A DNA stretch of 64,000 bases from Tetrahymena thermophila SB210 (taxonomy: Eukaryota > Ciliophora > Oligohymenophorea > Hymenostomatida > Tetrahymenidae). The position numbers were made by a program, and so were the translations under genes. The notes below the pieces were generated by a model. That model did not search any database. It saw only the letters and a program-made list of their open reading frames with translations, and was not told where the DNA came from. This document shows positions 1 to 14,940 of the stretch, one piece after another. The stretch covers positions 248,001-312,000 of the forward strand of contig NW_002476218.1 in the NCBI RefSeq assembly GCF_000189635.1. The letters run 5' to 3'. How positions within the stretch are numbered: position 1 is the stretch's first letter; each line of letters starts with the position of its first letter.

Positions 1-1
1 G

Positions 2-3000
2 ATGAAAAAGTTGTAAGAAGAAGGTATTAAAAATTGGCATCATTTGAAAAAGCCATATATTTACACAGGCTCTTGGATGGAAGGAATTAAAAGCTTAGAG
101 GAGCTATATGAATTGATTAAAGATATTCCTCCTGCAGAAGCAGTTATTAGAGCTTTTAATATATTGTGCCCATATGAAAAAGTAAGATATATTCAAATAA
201 AATATAATAATAGCTGTTTTTTTTGATATGAAAAAAATTAATGATTTTAGAGTTTAAAAATCAAATTTGTGATGAATAATTTTATTTTTTTATTTATAGG
301 AAATGCCAAGAGTTACAGGAGATGAAGAAGCCATTGATAATTTTTATGGAAGCTCCTGGTATGAAGGAGGAAGCTATAATTATAGTAAAAGGCTAGAAAC
401 TGATAAAAGATTAAGTGCTCAAAGTGAAATTGATGAATAAATAAATTCCCTAAAATTAGCTCTTTAAATTAGAGAAAAAGCTTTAGAAGATTCTGAACTA
501 TAAAATGTTGAAATAATTAGAAAAAATTAAGACTTAGAAAGACTGTTAAATGAAACTAAAACAAAGCTAAACACATTAATTGAGGATTAAAAAAAATAAT
601 TATTAAGTAAATATTTTTAATTTTTATTTTTGGATTGAAATGTTAAATTAAAAAATTTAGATAAAGAAACATAGCTAAAGGAGCTTAATAAAAAAGTAAG
701 CAGCTTGATGAAATAAGTAAATGATAAAGAAATGGAAATTTCAGAGCTGAAAGCTAATCAAGCATAGATTAATAACGAAGAGCTATAAAGTCTAATAGAA
801 GAAAATGAAAGGTTAAATAAAGAAATTGCAGAATTACGTGAAAAAGAAAAACAAAATGCAGCTTAAGCAGCACTTGTGATTTAATAATAAGAAGCATACA
901 TAGCAAAAAATGAAGAAGAAAATACTTCTGATGACGATGCTATAATAAGACTTTATTAATCTTTAAGAAATAATCCACCACCTTTAACCCAAAGAATGCA
1001 ATAAGCTGATATTGATGGAGATAGTAGACTCACTTAAACAGAATTCATGCTATTTCTTGAAAAGTAAATAAAATAAACGTTCAAGTTCAGCAAGATAAAA
1101 TTTCTAACATTCAATTTATTATTAAAAGGTTAAGAATGTCACCTAAAGACATTTAATCTCTTTGTAGAGTCGCTGGCTATATGGATGGAAGAAAGCTTCT
1201 TGAAATATAAGATTTTAAAGATATTTTAGAAGAAAGGCCTAGAATGAGAGAATTGTGGTAAAAATTCTTATTCAGGACTATGTTCGATGCATTCAAGGCA
1301 AAAGGATTGCAAGCTGAATAGGCTTTTAATTTAATGGATGTCGATAACAATTAAGTAAATTATAAAAAATATTGATATTATTAATTAACATTTTTGATGA
1401 ATTAATTTAGATGATTACTCCTTCTGAAATAAGGAATGGGTTGGAATCATTGAAGATAATATTAAATCAGAAGGATTTCAACAATCTTTATACTGTATTT
1501 GACGATAATAAAAATGGTAGCATTTCAATTGAAGAAATAAAAGAAATTTTCATGAAATATGAAAATGTCTCTTTAGATGTAGATATTTCTTTTTCCGATC
1601 GCTTAGCCAAAGATGATTTTGAACCTGGTTAAGCACTTACAAAACCAAACGAAGCTTATAACTCAACTAATAATGATATAAGCTAAAGCTTAATTAAATT
1701 CACAGAAGATGTAGCCCAGATTGATGGTGATTTGAAGATTCAAATACCTTATGCTAACAACTTAATTGGAGCTTAAAACTTGAAATAAGTAACTATCAGA
1801 GTTATGCTAAGAGGAAGTGAAGATCCAAATCTTTTCAAGACTATTATTCTATTTGATGATAAATCATGGAATTATGTAGTTTAAGTTCCTATAAGAAGTG
1901 TATTAAGAGAAAATGTAAATGATGATTTACTTATTCAACTTTATTCAGAAGAAGAGTTTGTTGAAAAAAATTTCTTAGGAGAAGTAAAAATTCTATGGAA
2001 GACCAGTCTAGATTAACCTAATTAATGGGTTATAAGCTAAGAATTTCCTCTAGCAAACGTCAGTTACAAGAAGCAAATTACAAAAGAAGTAGATAAAATA
2101 TTTCTATTAAAAAAAAGATTACATTTATTTTGAAAACAAATAAACAGGTTAGTGGAAAAATTGCTGTGTAGCTAAAGTGGATTCCTGCTGTTTCTAAAGA
2201 GTTCAAAGGTAAGTTAGTATAAAAAGACATGCTAAGACAAGAGGAGGTTTAATTTAAAAGAACATTAGTAGAACCAGGTAAGAAAATTAAAATAATTTCA
2301 AACATAACTGAAATGGTTTTAATTTTTTTTCAAATAAATTTAGGTATGTTAGAATTTGTTATTGTAAGTGCTTATCTTCAAGAAAAGAAAGAAAACTTGA
2401 AATGCACTATTAAGACACCAGATAAAAAAGAAAATACTTATGATGCTAAATATGATGCAAAAGGATTTCCATATTGGAGTTAAAAATAATTAGTTGATCT
2501 TTAAGCTGGTGCTGAAAAACTTTTGGATTCAGTAAGAGTGACAATTTACTATAATGAAGGAATGATAATAAAGGATAAGAGAATAATTGGAGAAGTTTAC
2601 GTGAATTGGGAGGAGTGTGTAAATTTCCCAGGAGAATATTTGACTAAAAAATCATATCTCTTTAAACAACACCCTCATGTTGAAAAACCTAGTAAGGTAA
2701 ATAAAAATTTTATATTTGTTAAATAGAATACTTCAACTATATTTGTTATTTAACTAAAATCAGGTTTATGTTTAAGTAAGATGGATACCTGAATCCTTAT
2801 ATAGAACATTAGCAGGTTTTAAGTAAGGAAGCTTGAAAGATAGAAAGAAAGATATCAAAACTAGTAAAGAAGATCTTAAAGAAGGTATTTTAAAAGTTCT
2901 CTTAGTTAGAGCAAAAGATTTACGTGGAGATGATGCAGTAGATTCATCTGATCCTTACGTTATCCTAAAGTATTAAAACTATGATAAAGTAATCGAAGCT

Positions 3001-6000
3001 AAATCAAAAGTAAAAAAATATACAGTTAATCCTGCATGGTACTAAATACTTCAGCTAAAAGTTAGCTTTTATAAGGTATAAAATAATCAATATTTTTCCA
3101 AATTAACATCTTTTAAAATTTTATTATTTAGGATGGTATAGTCCCACCACTTAAAGTTGAAATTTGGGATTAAGATAAAATTAGTGATGATTCATTAGGT
3201 GAGTGTGTAATAGATGTATCTCCATCAATAGAAGCACCCTGCACGTGGGCTGTAAATGATTATTTCTTAGTTGAGGATCCAAAATATAAGGTATATTAAA
3301 ATAAATTGCCAATTAAAATTAATTTTATATTTTCAATCAAATCTTATTAGCCTCTTCCTAACGCTCCTGATGCTAAACCTAAAATATATTTGCAAACATA
3401 TTTTGTACCAGAAGGTATGAATGACCCAAATATTAAACCCGAAGATAAAGAAAACCTAATGCAAGTTAGAGAAGAGAATACAATATGTGGTCAACTTAAA
3501 GTAAAGATAGTTCATGCTCGTGAACTTCGTAAAGCTGACCGTAATGGGTCTGATCCTTATGTTCAAATTAACTTTCCTGGTAATGTAGAAGTAAAAACAA
3601 GCACAATATCAAATACGTTAAATCCTCAATGGAACGAAGTTTTCGTTTAGAAGATTTTAATATCTAAAGATAGGATGGCTCCTTTAAAGTTAATCATTAA
3701 AGATAGTGACTTTTTAGCTTCTGATGATATACTCGGTTATGTCAATGTTGATTGGAGCAAATGTGTTGAAGATCCAGGATCTTGGGGAGTTAATAATGTA
3801 AATATTTTTTTAAAAATGAATTTATTAAATGAATTTTAAATTAAGGTTTTTCCATTAGAGGGAACTGCCGACATAAAAGCAAAAACAGAAACTCTAGGAT
3901 TTATTTATGTTTAAATTAAATTTATTGAAGAAGGTATGATAGATGATTAGTCTTATCCTCCTCTGATTGAAAATTTAGCTCAGATGATAGCAGATAGATA
4001 GGGTCTTTATAAGGTTTTCTTTTTTAAATAAATACAAATTTATTTTATTTCATTTAAAATAAATCGAAAACAAAAAATTCAAATTGAAATTTATTAAATA
4101 AAATTATTTATTTTCTTAATAAAAACTTTTAAATAAAAATTTAAATTGATTTGAAATTAAATTTATTAAATCCTATTTTAAAATTTAATTATTTTTAGGG
4201 TAATCTTAGGGTTTTCTTGGTTCATTGCAGAGACATTGTAAAAGCTGATGATGGCAAAAATGATTTTAGTGACGCATTTGTAGTTTTTAAGGTTCCTGGA
4301 GGTAAATAAGTAAAATCTAATGTTATAAAAGATGACTAGTATCCTACGTGGAAGTAGATTTATGATATTCCTATTTTTATGCCTAAGGATTCAATTTAAC
4401 CTATGAGAGTAGAAGTTATTGATGATGATTTGTTTGGTAGTGATTTAATGGGTTACACAAATGTTGATTTATTAGAAGCACTTAATAATCCTTAAAAATG
4501 GGCAATAAATAAAATATTCCAACTGGATGGAGACTAAGATATGGTGAAAAAATATAAAACTGACAAATTTGGTGTTATTTATTTACAAATCATGTTTGTA
4601 GTTGATGGAATTAAAAATGAAGATAAACCACTTCCGCTTATAGAAGATATGGATGAAATAATCCGTAAAAAAAAGGAGGAAGCCAAAACTCCTATGCGCG
4701 GCACTTTAGTAGTTAATGTAACTTCTAATATATTATATTTATAATAAAATAATATATTAAATTTATTATATATTAGGTTGTTATGGCTCAAAATTTAAAA
4801 ATAGCAGATTCTAAATCATCAGATCCATATGTTGAAGTTACTTTTCCAAACAAAAAAACATTTTCAACTCCATATATCCCAGAAAACCTAAATCCAATTT
4901 GGAACTCAGAATTTAGAGATAGAATAGATATTTACAAAGAAGTACATTTTTTTTTAAAAAAAAAATTAGAAACATTGAAAATTTATTCTATTCAAATTTA
5001 ATTAATAGTCTTACTAACCTCTCCATTTCAAAGTTTTAGATAAAGATACAATGGCTATTGATGATATATTAGGAGAATTAACTTTAGATTGGATGGATTG
5101 CTTTGAAAATCCAAGTATTAAATTTTAAGAAAGAAAATAATACAATAAATTTTTTATTTTAAAATAAAAGCAATGTGGAGAATTAATGATTTCAAAGAAT
5201 TAACAGGATAAAATAAAATGGGATAAAATTTAGGAAAATTGTACGTCTAGGCTAAATTTTTACGTGATTCGGATTTGGAAACAGTAGAAGGATAAGCTTA
5301 ATGCAAAACTTTATCTGAGCTGGCTAATGAGTATGGAAGGATTTTAGGTAACTTGCAAGTTAATATAATAAGTGGTGCTAATTTAAAGAATACTGATACT
5401 ATCGGAAAATCTGATCCTTATGTTACAGTATATTTATCAAATAACCAAAAACAACCCTTAAAAACCAAACCCTTAAAAGATGATTTAAATCCTGTTTGGA
5501 ATTTTACAGGAGTTATTCCTATTAACATGCTTCGTTGTCAACTTAAATAAGCTGAATTGTATCTAGATGTTTATGATGAAGATAACGTAACAGATGAATT
5601 GATAGGAAGAGTATGCATAGATGTTATTTCTATTTTAGAAAAACCTAATTAAGAATAGTTTTATGAAGATATAATTTAAGATGTTAAGAAAAAAGAAGGA
5701 ACAAATTATGGTACTCTTCGCTCCATGTTCAAATGGGATCCTTCTAATGATTGTGAAAGCGTGTTAGGTAAAATATTTTGATTTTATAATCAATTATAAG
5801 AAAAGAATTTTTATTTTTATTTAAGGTCTTCGTGAGCCAGAAGTTATTTTCAAGGGAGATTTATTTGTTAATATAGAAAACGGAAGAAATATAAAAAATC
5901 AAGCTCTTATTGGAAAAAGTGATCCAAAAGTTCATTTTGGTTTCAACTTATTCCCTAAGTTAGTGTTTGAATCAAAAGTTTTTGATAATAATTTAAATCC

Positions 6001-8265
6001 CGATTTTAAGTTTGAGAACTTAATACCATTAGAATTAAATCTGAAGAAAGCACGTTAATTAAGGTTAAATTTATCAATAAGAGATAAGCAGGTAATAGGA
6101 TCTACAGCATTATGTGGAGTGAGTATAAGTCTTGCAGATTTAATAGAAAAACCTGGTAAGTGGCTTAGCGAATACCTCGAATTAAAAGATAATGATGGAA
6201 AACCAGGTTGTGGACATAGTTTTGTTTAAATTTAATGGCGTTAAAAAGAACCTGTTCCAGCAGAGCCTATAATAGCTGAAAAACCAGCAGTAGGAATAAT
6301 TTATTTTATGCATATCTAAGTAAAATGATTATCAATTAATAAAATTAGGTTTTAGACTACAAAGAATACCTAAAATAAGGAGAACCACCTAAATTCCCTG
6401 GAGAATTATTTATAAACGTTATTGGTGCAAGAAAGCTTAAATCTTCAACATTTGATAAATCTGACCCTTTTACAGAAATTAAGATTTCAAAGGGTGATAA
6501 AAAAATAATCAAAACAAAGGTTATTGATGATAATGAAAATCCAAATTGGAACCATTCTGTAATAAAAATTTTTATTTAATTATATACTTACCAAATGAAT
6601 ACAAATAAATAAATAAATAGGATTCATTTAAACTAGATTTAGCAGAAGAAGATTGGGATACCTTAAAGTTATATGTAGTTGTTTATGATTATGATTATGC
6701 TATTAATGATAAATTAGGTTCTTTAGAGATACATCTAAAGGACTACTTTTACGACAAAGAAAGAAAGTGGTATGATAAAATAGAATAGTTAGTTGATGAA
6801 AAAAAATTCCCTGGAGCTGGTGAAATATACATTCAATTTTAGTGGAGACCTGAGGGTGAACAACTCAGTAACACAAATCCTCCTGAAAATAAATTACTAA
6901 AATTAGAATAAGAATCTAAAAATAAAGCTGATGAGATTGCAAAAAAGAAAGCTGAAGCAGATTCAGAGCCTTTTGTAAAAACAAAAATTTTCTTTAACAT
7001 TGTATCAGCTCGTAACTTGATAAAAGCAGATGTGTTTGATGAAAGTGACCCGTTTGTCAAAGTAACATTCAACTTTTGCAAAGTTAATTTTATCACTCCT
7101 GTTATAGATAACAACCCAAACCCTCTTTGGAATTTCCAAAAAGAAATTGAGGTTGAATATCAACCCAGCAAGCTTAAGAACGCAGAGTAATCTATTTATT
7201 TATTTAATTAATTGTTTATTAATTTAATTATTTAATTATTCATATATGATTTACATGATGTAATATAATTTTTATTATTCTATTTTACTAAAAAAATAAC
7301 AGAGTTATGTTTACTTTATACGATTATGATATAACGACTAATGATTTCTTAGGATAAATGATAATAAATATAGATCACATGATATAAGATCCTAAAATTT
7401 GGTTTAATGAGATTTAGCAATTATAAGATGAAAAATGCACTAGGTATTTTAATTTGAATTTGTTGATTTATCATAATGAAATTTCTAATATAGAGGTAAA
7501 AATGGTATATTTTACGCATAGATGTAATGGAGACCAGATGGAATACTTTCTGAATAAGATAAGAAATAACCAGAGTTATTAGATATAAGTAAATTTTATA
7601 AGGGAGCTGAACCAGTTGGTACAGTTGTTATTGCTGTAATTTTTATTTTGGAAATACATACAAATCAAATAAAAATTTTTTTATTTTAACTTAGGCTGTA
7701 AGCGCTAAAGGTATCTTAGGTGTAGAAGAAAAAGGTAAATATAGTGATGCACTTTTTAACATTAAATTCAATAAGAAGGATGCCAAAACAAAAGTTATCT
7801 AATCTCTAAACCCAGAATGGAAGGAAATATTTAAATTCCCTATCAATTTTAAAGACAGAACTGTAAAATTAGAATTCTAGATAATAATAATAAATTAATA
7901 TTTTATAAAATAAGTAAATTCCATTCTTGTATTGTATATTAGAGGATTATAATAAATGGTCATCAAACGTTTTCTTAGGTAAAAGTTAATAGTAATTGTG
8001 ATAAAAAATAATTTTCTTAAAAAAATTAAAGGTGACTTTGAGTGTGATATTTCTTCGATTCTTGATAAACCAAATGCTTGGGGCATAGAAAAAGAATTTG
8101 CACTAAATAACTTAAAAAAGACAAAATGCCCGTAATAAGATTATAAATTGAATAAAAATGAAAACTTTTTTATTTTAAAATAATAGAGACGATCCAACAG
8201 GAGTAGTTTTTCTTAAAATAGGATTTTTAGAAAAAGGAAAAGAAAATATGGAATTAGCTATTTGA
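2..8265 (+). CDS. Giant coiled-coil / EF-hand / multi-C2 domain protein (5' end outside window)
   Basis: The frame opens at the window edge; the ATG at 2 is probably internal, so the start is unknown. Order seen: an acidic segment, a Glu/Lys/Gln coiled coil (about 420-900), three EF-hand-like loops (DIDGDSRLTQTE near 1010, DVDNNQMITPSE split by an intron near 1340-1430, DDNKNGSISIEE near 1500), then roughly eleven C2 domains to the TGA at 8263. The clearest C2s lie near 2885, 3490, 4200, 4690, 5350, 5860, 6400, 6980 and 7690 and carry the SDPYV/SDPFV and LNPxWN hallmarks; those at 1720 and 2350 are degenerate. More than ten short AT-rich introns interrupt it. C2 domains bind phospholipid, often with Ca2+, so a Ca2+-regulated membrane-binding scaffold is inferred. 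No transmembrane helix is seen at the C terminus, unlike ferlins or extended synaptotagmins. About 2,300 residues lie in the window. Family certain; role unknown. Confidence 0.9.
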
Positions 8266-8677
8266 TTATTTTAAGAGTAATTTAAATTTATAATAAATGT
8301 AATCAATTTATGATTTATGTAATAATTATCAATTTGGATGGCTAATAGAATATTTACATGTTTACAAAAAAAATAATATCCTTTTAAGATTCCTAAATTT
8401 TTTGATGGATTGTAAAGAATTTAATTGGTATTTTTTTACATTTTATTTATTATTTTAAATAAATTTCTGTTGAGAAAGCTAGAGAGCTGACAAACAAACA
8501 ATAATTAACTATTAAATTCTCAACTTTAAAATACTTCAAAAATTAATTTGTATTCAAAAATTAATTATTGTCAAAAGTAAAAAAGGTCATAAAGTTATTT
8601 ATTTATTTAGTTTTTTTAATTAGTTAACCTTAATTAAAGATTCATCAATTAAAAAATTAGCACAATATAAATATTAT
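8266..8677. other. Intergenic, AT-rich
   Basis: About 400 bp between two same-strand genes. It should hold the 3' UTR of the C2 protein gene and the promoter of the GTPase-like gene. No coding signal, RNA gene or recognisable motif is seen. Confidence 0.6.
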
Positions 8678-11600
8678 ATGAACGTTAGTAATTTAAAAGC
8701 AGTTGTTTATGGTGATCCTAAAAGCGGCAAAAAAAGCCTCATAAAATAGTTATCAAGTGAAATTTATTTAATTAGATTTTAGAGCAATTAGTTATATATT
8801 TTATTTAAAAAAAGACAAAAATGGATAGTTAGTGATCGAAGATAAGGTCGTAAATGCACAATATATTTTTGAATTTCAAATTAATAATTTCGAGTAATTT
8901 TGAAATAGTTTTCAAATTTTTAAAAAAACATTTTAAATTACAAAAATAAAGACCAGATGAAGATACGATATGCTTAATTTATGTAGTAGATTTAACAAAA
9001 GCTGAGTCTTTAGATGATATTTAGACCAAGTAACCCATTTATACACAATAGCATTAATTTATTTATTTCAAGCATCACACAAATGTTTGTGATATTTATT
9101 ATTTTTAACAATTCAAAGATGTTAAATTAAAAAATGTTTTATTTAGATATTACTCAAAGATTAATAAGGATTATATTCCAATAAAGAATATTTCTATTTT
9201 AGTGGGAAACAAAGTAGATAGAGAGGATGATAGGTAAATAGACAAAGATGATGTAAGTATTATTTTTTGTGAATTATTATTTTATGTCTAAAACTTGTTT
9301 ACTTATTTTGTTATAAATTCAAAATAATTAAAACTTTAGTTGCAGACCTATGCTGTAGATAATGGAATGCTAGTAAATGAAGTCTCTTGTATTAATAATG
9401 GTTCTAATATTGAAGCATTAATAAGATAAATAACTAATAAGGCTAAACTTTTACTTAAGAATTAATAAAAGAGAGTCCCAGCAGGTAACAGTAAATCACC
9501 AAGAACTTTGCGTGAAAATATAATGATAACTCAAAAAAATACTGAAAAGTCATAGGATTAAGTTTAAGTTGATGCAAATTAAACATTATAAAAACCTTCA
9601 TAAGTTAATACTTCTCAAATAAACAACGTTATAATTAAACCAAAAGAAGTAAATGATATAAGAAAAGAATAAAGAGATGTAGAAAAAAATAGAGCTAGTA
9701 ATGGAGATATAGATGGTAGCAGCTCCCCATAAAGAAAGAAATTCGATTTTAAAGATAAACTAAAGTAATTTACTAAAAAAAAAGATGATTAGGATGATCC
9801 TTCTGTTTGTTTAGAGGAAAAAAAAGAAGTTATTATAGCTAGTTAAAAAGACATGAAAGATGTTAAATAAGGCTTAAAGAAAGTAGAGGTTAATAAAATA
9901 AATAATATTCCCAAATAGTAAGAGCAAAATAGCAGTAATAATAATAAGAATGAATTTTTAAATAAATTTTAGAAGATTACGCAAAAAAATGATTAAACGC
10001 AGCCTTAAGATAGTAATACATCAAAAATTGAAAGCAATTAATTTCTTTAAAGAGATAGATAAACTTCTTTTAAAGGCTAAGAACAAAAACCAACTACTGC
10101 TGTTACAAGCTAAATCAAAAAATTTGAAAATGTTGAGCAGCCTCAAAAACAAGAGTCAAAAACATCTTCTTCGAGGTCTTCTGTAGTTAAAAGAAATTCA
10201 ATTTTACATAACAATGAGCAATCATCTCAAAATAGTAATAGAAGAAACAGTATTAATTAAAATGGAAAAATTAATACTGCTGATAATGATTCTAAAAGTA
10301 TGGTAACAGGTAATAAATTAGGGAACGATTAAAAAAATAATAACTATAATTCAAAGGAAGATGATAAAAAGAATATTCTGCTTCCTTCATCCAACAATAG
10401 TCAAAGATCAGAATAAAATAACAGTAATGGAGGATAAAGCCTGATTGAATCGATGTATAAAAACAGATTAAGTATTTCGAATAAAATTCCTCCGTCTGCT
10501 ACTAATGGAAAACATGAAGTTAAAAATGTAGTAAAATTTTAAGATGAAGTTGTAGAAAATAAGAGAAAACAATCAGATATTACTGGTAGTAAAAGTTTAG
10601 TTAAAGATTCTACTTAAAGTAAGTCTAATATTTAAGAAGATTAATCTAAAAAGAAATTATCCCCTCTAGAATTGTTAAAAATGAAACCTGAAAACAATAC
10701 TAACAGCAATAAACTCTCTACTCAGCATACAAACTAAAAAAAAGAATCTGAAAATTAATAATAGGAATAAAATGAAAAAAGTTTAAATTCTAAGAGCGTT
10801 GAAAACTAAAAGATTCATGAAGCAAATAATTAAAAGTAGCAAATAGATTTAATTACATAAAAAAATTAAAGTGATTCTATTGAATAAAATATTAGGAAAA
10901 CCTCTTTTTAAAAAACATAACCTAATTAAAAAACTGAGTTATTAGTAAATTAAACTGATGAAAAATAAAAAATTGCTAAGTTAGCTTCTTTAGAGGAAGG
11001 GGAAAACTAAGGTAGACCATTACCATAACCATAAATAAATATTTTATAATGCTCTAGCTCTCCTAAGCAGAAATAAGAAAATGCTTATTTGAACTTAGTT
11101 GGAGGTGTAAGTGATTAAAACTCAGCTAAAAAGAGCTCAAATAGCCTCAATGAATATTTGGAAAACGAAAATCTTGTTAACAATTAACTTTCACTTTTAA
11201 ATGAGTTAGCAACATAAATTTAATCATAAAATAATGGTGCAGCAAGATTCGAAAATAATTCTCAAACTTAAAGCCAACAAAAATAATATAAAGAAAAAGA
11301 AGATTTAAAATAATAAAAAACAGAAGATTTGCAATTAAAAAATTAAGCAAATACAAAACAACAAAACAATGAAGATTTTAAATAAAATAATAAATAAGAG
11401 TTAAATTCACAACAATAATTTTAGCTACCATTACAATTTAAAACGAAGGAAAATTAGCTGTACAAAAGTGAATACTCAGAGAAAGGAGCTTAAGATAATG
11501 AAAAAAATGATAATTAAGTAAATGAAGCAGAATATTAAAACGTATTCTAATATCTTAAAATTTATGAAAGTACAGTGATAAATTAAAACAATCCTGTTTT

Positions 11601-14600
11601 CTATAGGGCAAGTTTTGAAAATGTACCAAATATCATGAACCCATCTTCTAATGAATCCTCTATGATAAATCCTTAAACAGAAAAAGAAGAATAGTCTCAT
11701 AAAGAAACAAAGCAAGAAGATGTATAGAATGAATAGCAGGTGCAAAATTAAATATAAAAAAGTACAGGATAACCTTTAAATGAAATAAAGTAAATTATAG
11801 ATAATAAATAGATAACTGACATGAATATTTTTGATAGTAATTTCAATAGCTTTAATATAAAAGACAGCTCTGCTAATAAATAATTAAATAATCATAGTCA
11901 AAATAGTCAAAGCTATTTCTAAAAATTTAATCAATTTAGATAGAATTAATTCAACTAATAAAGCAACGAGGATTAGTAAAATTAGATAGAAAATTTAGAA
12001 TAATTCTAATCATTTTAAAATAAGCAAGATGTTGTCTATTAAAATAAGTAAGATACAGCGATTTAAAGTAAGTAAGATACAGCATTTGAAAATAAATAAT
12101 AAAATTTGTAAGCAAATAATTATAATATTAGCTAGCAACCTTAAATATAGCTATAAAATCAAATAATTTAAGCACAGAATGAAATCAAACAAAAATAATT
12201 AATAAATGATTCCTAATTAATATCAAAATAGTAAAATGGATATTTAGTATAGCAGTAAGGACTAGAAAACTTTTAAAATACATAATTAAATTAAATATAG
12301 ATATAGTAACAACAATAGATGCCACTTTAAAATAAATTTTAAAATAATTTAATCTTTTAATAATCTAATTTATCACCTAATTAATAACCTAGTTTAGTTT
12401 CTTAAAATAATATTAATAATTTAAATTAATCTCCTCCTTTATACTAACAACAGTAGATAAGTGAAAATTTACTAGGTTAGTTTGGCTCACAAGGTACCAT
12501 CAATCATAATAGCTTATCATAGGCAGGAAATTTATCATTTTAACAGCATATGAGCTAGTAGTCAGACTAAGATATATTAGTATAATAGCTGCTGAAGTAG
12601 CTTCTAATGAATTAATAATATTAGCAAAATCAGGTAACAATGTAGCTTATACAATAGTTACTTTAAAATCAATAAAATAGTATAGGATTTAGCTAAAATG
12701 CAATTCCTTCTTAATTTTCTTTTGCTTAAAACCCAAATAATATCTAGCTAAGCCCTTATATTTAATAAACCTAAAGATAATAATCTTAATAGAGTATTGT
12801 TTAAAGTCCTTATGTAAACCCTTTTGAATAGTAATCTTAATTTAACTAGAGTAATATCAATGAAATATTATTAAGACAATAATAAATATAAAATTAAAAC
12901 CATTTAATTTAATTGTCACCAATTAGTAACAACCTTAATTCTAATCAATAGCTTTAACAGATAAATTTATAAAAGGTAGATGGAATTCCTGATTAGATGC
13001 AAAGTGAAACCTATAGAAATTACTTTAAGAATTCGACTCAATTAAATGAAAAGAGTAAAGAAGAATAAGCAAATTAGAGCAAATACAATAATATCTCAGA
13101 GTTAGATGGTAAAGTAAGTAGGTTTTCAATCCACACAAATAACATAACTCCTGAACCAAATAATTTAAGCTCAATTGGCTAAGCTTATTATGAAAATAAT
13201 ATTTAATATAGAGACAATTCTGTTTTGGTAGCAGACATCGAAATGAAATAAAATAATATAAATAAATTTTCACCTCATTCTTTGACAAGACCTAACGGTG
13301 ATTTACATTATAATAACCTCCATCAATCCGATGAAAAATAGAATGATTTTCTAAATATTAAAGTAAATAATACAAAATTTACATGAATAATTTATATCTT
13401 AAAAAACTTTTTATAAATCAATAGGATCAAAACAGTTAGTTTTTAAACGATAGAGACATATAAAATGGAGAGACTAGAGGAAGAAATATGAATTAAAACT
13501 ATTTTTATTAACAACAATATAAAGGCTTTCCAAGCGAGAGATATTATTCTCATTTGAAGTAAGATGAGATTTTAGATAAATCTAACCAAAGGAGAGATGT
13601 TTCAGAAGGGAATCAAAAATAACCTTTCTAACACTTATAAGGAAACAGACAGCATCAAACTAGAGAATTTTCAAATAGCTCTCATATAGATGAATTATTA
13701 AGAGAAGTCAATAATATTAGCTTAAACAAGTCAACGCTTAAAGATAAATATCATGGATCATCAATATCTCAAAGCCAAATAAGATCAAATAGAAATTAAT
13801 ATGGTGAGAACTAATAAGCTAATACAAGTAATATTTTGCTTAACACAACTGGAAATCTAGTTGATAAAAGTTTAGATTAAATACAAGAACTAAGTAAATT
13901 AGACAAAAACATAAAAAAATTAGAAGAAAGCATAGAAGATATTGACTATGAATTGCTTTAGGGTAGAATACAATAAAAAATCAAATCTAGAAGAGAGCAC
14001 TCTAATAATTAAGATTTAATAAGAGAAAAAGACACAGACACTCTATAGACTGAAATGAATGACTAAGGAGTGCAAAATACAAACTATAGCTAAAGAGTCA
14101 AAGCTTAAAATGAAAAAACACAAAATATTGAAAAACATTCACACCTTTAGATGCAGAATATTATTTAGTCATTGTTAAATTAGGAAGATGATTCATTTAG
14201 ATCATCTAATGTGCTAAAATAAAAGCAAATAATTACCAATGCAAACATCCCAATTTATGAAACCAAGCTATAAACATCTAGGAAAAGTCCTTCAAAAATT
14301 TAATAAATAGAAGATACATAAATTATAAATGGTAAATCTATATCTCGAAAATCAATTTAATAAAATACCTAAAGGTAATATTTATTTATTTATTTCTTTC
14401 AAAACAAAGATTAATTATAATCTTTATTGAAAACAAATTAAAGGACTAACAGGAATGCCTCTGTTGAATCAAATATTTAGACATCACATCAAACATAGTA
14501 CCTTCATTAATAAAACTTTAGCTCTAAAAAATAAAAGTCAATCCTTCTTCTTAACTTTGAATACAATAATTAGGTATTTTATGGAGTTTATTTCGAATCA

Positions 14601-14940
14601 TATTTTATTTTAAATTCAATTTCAATTAAACAATTTTCAGTTTTTAAATAACAATTTATAAATAAAATTTTACAAACAATTGTTCTTGCTTTGATATATC
14701 ATTATTAAATTATTTGAAATATAAAAAAAGTAATTTATAATTGATGTATTTGGAGATGATACAAGCTTTTAATTGGCTGAGAGGTTTTTTAGTTCTTAAA
14801 ATAAAACAGCAACAAGAAATCAAATCAAAAAATTGGCAAATATTATTGAGTCAATTATTAATAAATATTGTACTAATTTATACGATAAAATTCAAAAAGT
14901 TGAAAAAAAATCTTAAAATTTCTAAATCAGCAAATCATGA
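8678..14940 (+). CDS. Divergent Ras-like (pseudo)GTPase with giant Q/N-rich tail
   Basis: Eight exons; introns near 8763-8815, 8892-8954, 9029-9147, 9254-9341, 13.36-13.42 kb, 14.38-14.44 kb and 14574-14730. The first ~190 residues are Ras-like: P-loop GDPKSGKKSL at residues 12-21, VVDLTKAESLDDI (β4-α3), LVGNKVDRED (G4 NKxD) and EVSCINNGSNIEAL (G5). The Mg2+-binding Ser/Thr of the P-loop is Lys19, and the switch I/II stretch is shortened with no DxxG, so GTP hydrolysis is doubtful. About 1,700 residues rich in Gln, Asn, Ser and Lys follow, mostly in one exon (9342-13362), with a short coiled coil near 13.88 kb. The last ~85 residues return to ordinary composition: LLLNFEYNNQQ, FGDDTSFQLAERFF and a basic amphipathic helix, resembling a small β-grasp-like tail module recalled from protist proteins. 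The last exon (14731-14940) is exactly 70 codons including TGA. Total about 1,880 residues. Function unknown. Confidence 0.85.
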
